From NCBI RefSeq assembly GCF_003265705.1, contig NW_020312817.1, positions 54,805,194-54,869,193 of the forward strand: 64,000 bases of DNA, read 5' to 3'. Below, piece by piece: positions 56,698 through 64,000 of this stretch (the stretch's first letter is position 1; the number at the start of each line of letters is the position of its first letter). The notes beneath the pieces were generated by a model that saw only the letters and a program-made list of their open reading frames with translations, was not told the DNA's origin and did not search any database. Origin of the DNA: Callorhinus ursinus (lineage: Eukaryota; Chordata; Mammalia; Carnivora; Otariidae). The translations under genes and the position numbers were made by a program.

Positions 56698-56915
56698 AGA
56701 GCAAGCAGAGCTTGTATGAAATTTGCTCCTGATATTTACTGGTGCTATGATCTTGGGCAAGCTTCTTAACCTCCCTGATACTGTTTCCTCATCTGTAAAA
56801 TGGAGGTGTATTGAGTACCATGAAAGCACAATAGTACTACGGAAAGTTGTGGCAAGGATCAAGTGAGGTAATATGTAGGGCATGGTGAACACTCAGTGCA
56901 TGGTAGTTATAATTC
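56698..56915 (+). repeat. MIR SINE
   Basis: Forward MIR: 'ctatgatcttgggcaagctt', 'cttaacctccctgatactgt', 'ttcctcatctgtaaaatgga' and 'aagtgaggtaatatgtaggg'. One of the best-preserved MIRs in the window. Confidence 0.9.
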
Positions 56916-57664
56916 TTTTAAAGGATAAGGGTGTCATGATGGTTGCAGTTTCGTGAGGTGTAGATGGGCACTGGACCAGGGTAAGTTTCTGAGATCACAC
57001 CTCCTCACTGCAGTCCTAAAGCTTATTGCCTCTTAGACTGTCCTACTAGGCTAGACCTGTGCTTTCCCTTCCTCTCAAGTCACAAGGCCTGGGAGGGCCT
57101 CTTTAGTTACATGGATTATTTCTAGTTATCAAGATTATCCTATTCTTGAAGAAGAAGCATACTTTTAAATTGTCTGGGACTCTATTGAACAGGTCAATAT
57201 TTTCCTCACCAGAATTTTTAACATTGCATCCAAGGGCCACTAAGGTCTTTGGTCTTTCTGTAACTTCATGAAGTGAAAATATTTTATATAAAAGAGCATT
57301 TTTTTCTGAGGAGAAGTCAATCAATCTTTTCTGTAGGTTCTCAAAGGCAGCTGTGTCCCAGAAAAGGTTGAGGTTCTCTGTTCTCAAGGACATATTCGGT
57401 TTCCCTTATGATAAAAGTGGATACGGCAGGTTAACAATTATACCTTATGGGGAGAGCAGAACACGAAGCAGGTTGTATTATTTGGGCCCAGAAGCCAGGG
57501 TATGAGGTGGAAGAAGGCTGTTCAATGACCAAAATGTTTGTGGTTGGCCTCTCTGGTCCTTTAGAGTTACCGGACAGACAGGAACAGTTGAGGTCTACCA
57601 CGTTCCAAATGCAGTTTAGTCAGTGGTGACCTCCTAGGACAGCATGGCCAGGGCTGAGAAAGAG
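56916..57664. other. unique DNA, no gene seen
   Basis: The reverse frame at 57103-57393 (96 codons) and the forward frame at 57447-57629 lack recognisable domains. No repeat. Confidence 0.5.
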
Positions 57665-57815
57665 GCAATTATTTCATGAACTTCAGAGCTGGAAAAGAAC
57701 TTGGACATCACCTAGTCTAACTCAAATGGCACAAAGGAAGCCTGAAGGGGTTAAGTGATTTGCCCAAAAAGTCAATGGCAATCTGTGGCTGGGATCTGAC
57801 TCTTCTACCCTCCCC
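57665..57815. repeat. MIR-class SINE relic
   Basis: 'cttcagagctggaaaagaac', 'ttggacatcacctagtctaa', 'gaaggggttaagtgatttgc' and 'tgtggctgggatctgactct' match the old CORE-SINE type ('agagctggaaaagaccttag', 'ggttaagtgacttgcccaag'). Confidence 0.75.
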
Positions 57816-58059
57816 TTGCCACCTTCCCTTACCAAGCAAATTCTTGTAATTATTAGCTCCTATTTTCACACAGATCATGAGCAGTTGGATATTTGGGCAA
57901 ATGCACAGAAGTTTTGAAGATAACGTAGGGGTCCTGTGGTAGCAGGTGTTCTGGAACCCTGTTTTTCAATATGATTGAAATTGCTAGAATTTAGAATATG
58001 TTATTTTCCCCATGTTAGATGTACTAACTGGTTTAAACAGATAACAATGATAAGACTTT

Positions 58060-58625
58060 TAAAAATTCTGTTTTTTTTTTCTAACTATAAAAACTATTTT
58101 GGAATATATAATAATTGGGAACTACAAAAAAAGGATGAAAAAATCACTCATAACCTCATAACTAAGGTGTAACCCTATTCATATCATGGAATGTTAACTT
58201 CTGATTTTCTCTTTATCTGTCTCTCTTTCCCTACAACTCTCTCTATCTCTCTGTACTGCAGATTTGGAATCATATTGTATTGATTGCATTGTATCCTGCT
58301 TTTTCCATTTATCATTATATTGTGAAATGTCTTCTGTGCTATTAAAAAAACCTTTTAAAAACATCACATTTAATGGTCACTGATATGCTATTGCATGGCT
58401 GTACCCTCATCCCAGATTAATTTAAACTCAACCCGGTGGCTGGACATGTATGTCCATGGATAATCTAAATAGTGCTGTGATGAACATCTCCACACATAAA
58501 TCTTTATTCACACCTCTTATTACTTCCTTGGGGTAGATAACTGGAAGCTTAGCTACTCGGGTAAGAGGCATGACCTTTTCCAAATCTCCTGATACCTACT
58601 GTCAAATTCAGAGGCATTTTAAATG
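58060..58625 (-). mobile_element. old L1ME-like 3' end
   Basis: 'ctcataacctcataactaag', 'catattgtattgattgcatt', 'gctgtgatgaacatctccac' and 'ccttggggtagataactgg' follow the 3' end of old L1 elements on the reverse strand. Confidence 0.6.
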
Positions 58626-58794
58626 TGAAGAAAAGGTCAGTGGAAAAGGCGCTCCTCAAACTTCTTTTATGAGGCCGATGTACTGAACTTGCTGACCCAA
58701 ACCAGATTTTTTATGACTTTAACGCATGTGAAACTTGATAATCAGTAAAAAAAGATCCTATGCCTATACTGGATGCTCTATGCTCTATGAGGTG

Positions 58795-58900
58795 ATTTCT
58801 CGTTCATTCAAAACATAAGTGATGGCCACTTACTGTGTGCTGGATACTGAGGGTAGTTGAGTGTAAACGGATAACAGGGGAGAAAATAATCTCCTAGATG
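58795..58900 (+). repeat. possible old LINE/SINE-type mammalian repeat
   Basis: 'tcgttcattcaaaacata' with 'cttactgtgtgctggatact' fits the 'attcattcaaca...cctactatgtgccaggcact' family; short and diverged. Confidence 0.45.
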
Positions 58901-60487
58901 ATCATGTGTTTGAATGCTAATGTGACTGGGTGGAAACATTGACTTTCAGGCTTCAGAGTGAGGTTTCAGAGACTGTTAAGATGAATTATTATATTTATCT
59001 GCATAGTATATTCTTTGAGTATTTTCCCACTTTCCCTGATTCTCCCTCAGTTTTGAATAAGTTATATAACTCTTCTTCCTTCTATATAACTTTCCCTCCA
59101 GAAGGACTGCTTGCTGGGAACAGAAGGGAAATATTTAGGTTAGTAAGAGGTATTTTTATTAAAAGTATACTTTGCCCCGTTTTTCAGGAAGAAAAGCTGC
59201 TCAGTCTCAATCATACCTCTATCTGTTTTTACCAAAGTCGCAGAAGTTCTAGAAGAGAGAAGTTACACTCCTGCGTGCAATAATCGGGTCTCCTGCATTC
59301 ATTTTGTTCCCCACAATAAGTCAGAAAGTGTCTAGTAAATAGTTCTTTCTTCTTCTTATGCACCCAACTGTCCCTCCAGTTTCCCTTCTCTTCCTGTAGG
59401 ATGGCACATAGATGATGCCTTAGGTGGAAAGCGGACTATTATTCACATAAACATGGTAACTATTACTGTAGTGATAGAAACATCTGTAATATAACTATTG
59501 AACAATAATCTATATTTTTTTTCTGATAATACCAGCCACAATCTACATTTAAAAAAGTTTATGTCTTCATACAGTTATTACTGGAGGCTGTGAATACCAG
59601 GGACAGAGCAGAGACTAGCCTGAACCAATCTTTTCAGAAGCAATGGACGTACTTAGCGTGGAAACTCAGAACAATGGCCTAAGCAGCGGTGTTCAGATGG
59701 AATCAAGCTCTTTCCTTGAGATCAGGCATCTAGTCTAGTCTGTAAAATCCACTGTCTGTTGAAGAGATGTATAGCCTTTTAATTTTTATTAGTTTAAATT
59801 CGCTTATCTAAGTAGAAAGAAAGCATGTGTCTTTAATTTATCTTTGTGGATCCTTTTGCTAGAGTCCCAGCTTCATTGAATATTTAGAATGCTTTTGCTT
59901 TAAAAGCAGAAATGTGTTTGAGTAAGAACTAATTTTTCATCATGTAGACAAATATTTGAATAACTGGTGGAAATAATAAATTACCAGCATAAAGTGATTT
60001 CATTGCTCTTAAAAGCAAAAAAGCACTTGGGAATTTCACGGAAATGACTCCATTTTCATATCATTCCCATGATAGCCATTTGATCTTACTCTGGGGTGGA
60101 CTGGTGTGCAAGTTTATTTTTAATAAGTGAGCACCTACATATTCTGTGGGAAAACAAGTGGAGAAGTGGGTATTGGGAGAAAACAACTAAGATCTAAAAG
60201 CAATGATCACATCCTTGATGCCCTCCTGCCCAACTTTTAAATTTTTATCTTCAAACAAAACTTGCTTGTAGGAATTGCCTTGAAAAGCTTTGTTGTTCTT
60301 TCCAAGGAGTTTAATGAGTGCTCATTATTTCGACCATTCGCACTTTCCTGTTTCTTAGATTCCAACTGCATAATCCAATTTCGGTTTGTAGCTCTGGATG
60401 GAAAACAGTCTGACCAGGGAATTTAGATTTTGAGCCACGTTGGTCTTTGAGAGAGAGAACCATTGCTGGATCCAGGATGGTGTTAAG
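58901..60487. other. repeat-poor segment, possible regulatory DNA
   Basis: No interspersed repeat is recognised across about 1.6 kb. The frame at 58930-59283 (117 codons) shows no domain. The part 59800-60400 is AT-rich with short, well-formed motifs ('aataaattaccagc', 'gactccattttcatatcat', 'tcaaacaaaacttgcttg') and no long frames. Non-coding constraint is possible but unproven. Confidence 0.35.
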
Positions 60488-60700
60488 AACTGGACCTCTG
60501 GGATCAGGCTGTCTGATTTAATCTTGGTCTAGCCCATATCACCTTTGGGTTCTAGGAGAGTGATTTAACCACTCTTTGCTTAAGCTCTCTGAGCTTCCTC
60601 TGCTTCAGAAGGTAACAGTGGGGATTAAATGAGATAAGGCATGTGGCATTGGCACATAGCAACATCTGAATATGTGTTAACTGATACTATCACACTGAAA
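60488..60700 (+). repeat. MIR SINE
   Basis: Forward MIR: 'aactggacctctgggatcag', 'agagtgatttaaccactctt', 'gggattaaatgagataaggc' and 'atgtggcattggcacatagc'. Confidence 0.85.
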
Positions 60701-61139
60701 ACATAAAAATTATAATCTTGTTTCAGGATTGGTAGGAGAATACTCATAGATGGAGCCAATACATTTGCAATCCAGGTGTGGCTTCTCCTCTAACCTCACA
60801 CATATGCAAAGCACTCCTTACACACATTCCTGAGTTTTCTTTCTCTGGTGCACAGAAATTTTCACTATGATGACTCTAGAGTAGGTTAAGAAGTTTATAT
60901 TCTCTTTTAAGATATTTTCCTTTTATCTGCTCAGTGATAATCATTTCCTGTACGTTATCTATGACATCATATTCAAAATATGTTAGTGCCTGGTCTTTCT
61001 GGCATTAAGCCAACATCACTGGTCCAGAGTTTCTGAAATCAAAGCACAGATTTTACAAAATCATACTGAAAGTTGGAGAAAAGTTGTGTTAAAGAAAGTA
61101 AACAAAGAGGGGCATCCTAAAACACACACCACCCCTCCA
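60701..61139. other. unique DNA, no gene seen
   Basis: No gene or named repeat is recognised. Confidence 0.5.
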
Positions 61140-61680
61140 AAGATCTAACTTGACTTGGGATGAAGCCCAAGGTCTCTCACATTTTCTGGCATTGATCCTT
61201 TTTGAATAGCACTCAAACCTATCTTTCCTAATGCATCATATTTCCTTACCTGGGGTCTCTGGACCTCATCTACCACTGGGTTTCATGGGTTTTTCCCAGT
61301 GCTTGAAATTAAATGCTTGTTTGGGTATTTTTTTTTCCCCCCAGGAAGACTGTCTTTGGATTTTATTAGATTCTTAAAGTGGTCTTTACCTAAGAAAGGT
61401 TCAAAATTTTTGTTTTACTTGCACTGTACCTTTATTCTTCCCATACTTCCCATACTGGTATGCCCACTGTGGTCTGCAGTCACATGCTTGTTCCTACCTC
61501 TGGATCTTTTCTTTTCTGATATTTAACATTTTCTGCTTCCTGCAATGCCCTTTCCTCCTGCTATACCAGCATTTTATGCCATCATCTGTTTTGTTACCAC
61601 CTCCAGGATTTGTGGTTTATCTTCATATCACCTCAACGATTATTTCTCTAATATTTCCCTTCAAATTAGTTGTCTTATTT
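61140..61680 (+). repeat. L2 LINE 3' region, diverged
   Basis: 'tgggatgaagcccaaggtct', 'ttcctgcaatgccctttcct' and 'gttaccacctccaggatttg' follow the order of the L2 3' region ('aaagcccaaactcctta', 'gcctggaatgcccttcc', 'aaatgtcacctcctcagg'). About 61310-61450 is less alike. No ORF remains. Confidence 0.65.
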
Positions 61681-62269
61681 ACCTAAATATATTTTAAAAG
61701 AAAACCAGTGGAAAGATAATATAAAGAGTTGAATATGAAAGTTGGGGAAGACTCTGACCTCAGAGAAAAAAATTCTATCATAGCAGAAATAGAGGCCAAA
61801 GAGGGTGATTCCAGAGCAGGGGAGAAAGGAGTGAATCTGGGGCTGGTAACCCCTGTAATGTCTGGGGCTGAGAACAAGAGCCATCAGGAAAACAGTGGAA
61901 ACTGAGGATGAGCAGCCAGATAATGGTGTGTCTGGCCAACCTGTGGGGAAAGGAGATAGTGCTTACATAGGAGAGAAAAGGAGCACAGGGAAGGAGTGGG
62001 AGCTAGAATATAGAGTTTCTGAGATTGATACAGGGTGTTAGGTGAAAGATGGTGCATAGGGTAAATCATAAATGAGAAATGAGCTTTGGAAACTGAAGAA
62101 AAGATGGAGGCTGAAGAGGGGCAATGGGGGGTGGGTGAATGTGGAGGCTGGAGGTGATACAGGCTGGAGGTTAAAATTAAAGAGAAGAGGCTGTGGAGAG
62201 GGAGTGCAGGATATCCCAAGAGGGTAACTTGAGGGGCTGGAGGAAATGCCTTGAAATGGGCAGAGGCAG

Positions 62270-62271
<2 letters not shown>
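61681..62271. other. purine-rich unique DNA, no gene seen
   Basis: Plus strand strongly G/A-rich at 61860-62240, which creates Ser/Pro/Leu-rich reverse frames without domains. No named repeat. Confidence 0.5.

Positions 62272-62303
<32 letters not shown>
62272..62303. repeat. (TG)n microsatellite
   Basis: Perfect TG repeat of about 32 bp. Confidence 0.95.
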
Positions 62304-62305
<2 letters not shown>

Positions 62306-62552
62306 TATCTCATGGGGAGAGGGTATAAAGGGTGACAAATGGAGACCATCTTCTTAATAGGGCAAACCAATACCTTAATGGTCTGTTCTTAAGTCTGGCA
62401 CAGGAATCTGAAGTGCCAATCTCAACATTGGCAGGAAGAGATAAACACTCTATAAACACTCTACAACACTGTACAGAAGTGCTTGAAAGTGCTGCTGTTT
62501 AGGTCAGATAAGAGATACTCAGGCTACCCTGTCAGTCTCTCATAGACTAGGG
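62304..62552. other. unique DNA, no gene seen
   Basis: Short spacer; the small direct repeat 'aaacactctataaacactct' is at 62443-62462. Confidence 0.5.
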
Positions 62553-62716
62553 CAGTGGTTCTCAAACTGTAAGGTGCATGGGAATCCCCTAGAAGTCTTG
62601 TTATAACAAAGGTTATGACTCAGCAGTTCTGGGAGGGGGCAGAGAATTTATATTTCTGACAAGACCCTGGTGATGCTGATGCTGCTGGTTGGGAACCACA
62701 CTTTGAGAACTACTTG
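62553..62716 (+). mobile_element. MER5A-type hAT DNA transposon
   Basis: Both ends are present: 'cagtggttctcaaactgt' at the left and 'cactttgagaactacttg' at the right, nearly inverted. The middle has 'gggaatcccctagaagtctt' and 'ctggtgatgctgatgctgct'. This is the MER5A pattern at near full length. Confidence 0.93.
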
Positions 62717-63754
62717 GCTAGGAAAACCATTCCATGCCTTTTAGAGATTGTTGAAAGTGCTCTTATGTTTCTTTCAGCAGTAAATCACTATGATGTAAAA
62801 TGAGATAAGTGAACATGCTCTTTTAACTCCAAACTTAACAGATAAATATAAAACATTTTAAATGTGAAATGAAAACATTTAAAATTACTATTGATTCTCA
62901 TCAATGCAATAGTTCAATAAGGAAAAAAAATGTTTTCATTCCCTCCTCTTGGATTTCTGCTTTAATATGGATTCTTAGATTTGCCTTTTTTTTTTTTTTT
63001 TGAGAAAGTATGATTTTAGATTGAGTCTATGGTGGCCACTTTATGGCATGAGGGAAGGGGAAATGACATGGAGAGCCAGAAAGATTTTCTTTCTCAGCTG
63101 TGGAAAGGTGGGGATGGCTAGTGGTGAAGAGGTTTCTGCTATTGCCGGGCCAGGATGCTTTTCTGGCCTGGCAGCCTTGCCATGCGGGGCTGTGTCTTCA
63201 AGACTCAAGGCCCTCTGCCCACTTTGGCTGCCCCAGCCTTTCCCCTGGGTCGGGGTCTGAGCTTTGATTGCAGGGAGGACCCTTTGGGGGAAGGGTAGAG
63301 TGCATTTTCAGTGCTCAAAAAGAATGGATCTGAGTGCATCAGAAACCACTGCATTGCCTTGAGCATTTCTCATGATGAATCCACACAATGCGCATACCCC
63401 AATAGATGCTGGCAGGGTAAACAAAAAGCTTTTGAATATTAGCATAAGGTTCACATTTTTCTTTGCTCAGACTAGACAGAGTTGTCCTTACTCTTGATAA
63501 AAGATTCCAGAAATTGAGGCAGTGATTAAAAGAGTTATTTAATCATGAAAAGGGAAATGGTCCAATAACTAATTAATAAACATAAACAACATAAAGGATG
63601 CTGAATGTTGACTTCTTAGCACTCATCATGTTCAGCCATCAGCGACCTGTATGTGTTGGAAGCTGTAGCTGTCCATATTTGCTGTTTTCCTCCATAGAAA
63701 AGGGAAAAAAGAGATACCTAGAGCAAATCAGAATGAGAGACTATGTGCTCAGGT
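62717..63754. other. unique DNA, no gene seen
   Basis: T run at 62987-63001. A GC-richer patch at 63100-63290 has an 86-codon frame without recognisable domain. An exon there cannot be excluded but has no support. Confidence 0.45.
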
Positions 63755-63759
63755 GTAGA

Positions 63760-63900
63760 GCTGCAAGAGAAAATACAGGATGCCCAGTTGAGTTTGAATT
63801 TTAGATAGATAATGAATAATTTGTTATATGAGACATTCTTATAACTTCTGAAATTCAAATTTAGCTGGACATCTTATATTTTTATTGGCTAAATCTGGCA
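63760..63900. mobile_element. palindromic MITE (MER53-like)
   Basis: The left arm 'aatacaggatgcccagttg' plus 'gtttgaattttaga' is the inverted copy of the right arm 'tctgaaattcaaatttagct' plus 'ggacatcttatattttt'. The two arms make a long imperfect palindrome with a short centre. This matches an old palindromic DNA transposon that I recall as MER53; the name is from memory. Confidence 0.75.
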
Positions 63901-64000
63901 ACTCAAGAGACAATTTTCTGTTTTGAGAGCAGGCTCAACATTTGAGGCTGAGTTACCACTTGTCTTGCTTTATGCCATCCAGAATGTTGAGATTCACCAC
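63901..64000. other. window end, no gene seen
   Basis: Nothing recognisable in the last 100 bases. Confidence 0.5.

Noticed and set aside
58930..59283. 117-codon forward frame
   Set aside because: No domain or homology that I recognise; likely chance.
1..64000. CRISPR array, operon, phage or other prokaryotic system
   Set aside because: No regularly spaced direct repeats with unique spacers and no dense coding; the window is plainly mammalian.
1..64000. tRNA genes
   Set aside because: The tRNA-like heads seen all belong to SINEC or MIR elements; no separate cloverleaf was found.

Overview
This window is nuclear DNA from a mammal of the order Carnivora. The clearest marker is a set of 15 tRNA-derived SINEC elements (short carnivoran SINEs). 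They carry the 'cctgggtggctcag' head, a CT-rich middle and an AATAAA-rich tail. Most have the arctoid form ('ccttcggctcaggtcatgatcc', 'gcttctccctctcccactcccc'), not the canid, felid or mustelid forms as I remember them. With the L1 3' ends ('gtagtgttccatgattcattg'), this suggests a bear- or seal-like caniform. That species placement is inference.

I found no protein-coding gene, no convincing exon and no structural RNA gene. Every long reading frame that I recognise belongs to LINE-1 (L1). The window is therefore either a gene desert or the inside of a very large intron; the sequence cannot say which.

Layout. 1-19 kb: mostly unique, AT-leaning DNA with old MIR SINEs, a MER20, one SINEC and microsatellites. 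19.2-20.4 kb: an old hAT transposon split by two SINECs. 20.7 kb: a tiny L1 3' end with target-site duplication (TSD). 22.5-24.2 kb: an old L1 end, a SINEC and a MER5. 25.0-29.55 kb: an old reverse-strand L1 that keeps its 5' end but lacks its 3' half, carrying a young SINEC. 31.0-31.5 kb: an MLT2-type (ERV-L) solo LTR. 32.7 kb: a SINEC whose tail grew into a long CTTT microsatellite. 37.5-40.2 kb: an LTR-like repeat, old L1 ends and three SINECs. 40.2-47.88 kb: a near full-length reverse-strand L1 with a second L1 3' end directly downstream of its own 3' end, apparently inside one TSD. 47.9-51.2 kb: an older L1 carrying five SINECs. 51.2-54.75 kb: an L1/HAL1 ORF1 fragment, a purine tract, an MLT1 LTR, an L1 fragment and a second SINEC with an expanded tail. 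54.8-64 kb: mostly unique DNA with MIRs, L2, MER5 and a palindromic MITE at the end.

The parts do not form a pathway. They form a stratigraphy: MIR, L2 and hAT are oldest, then old L1s and LTRs, then the composite L1, then SINECs, many with readable TSDs. The most interesting points are the composite L1 and its in-frame loss of endonuclease motifs, the 5'-complete but 3'-less old L1 with repeated 5'UTR units, two SINE tails that each became long (AAAG)n tracts, and a few repeat-free segments that could be regulatory. I see no clear evidence of a new biological system.
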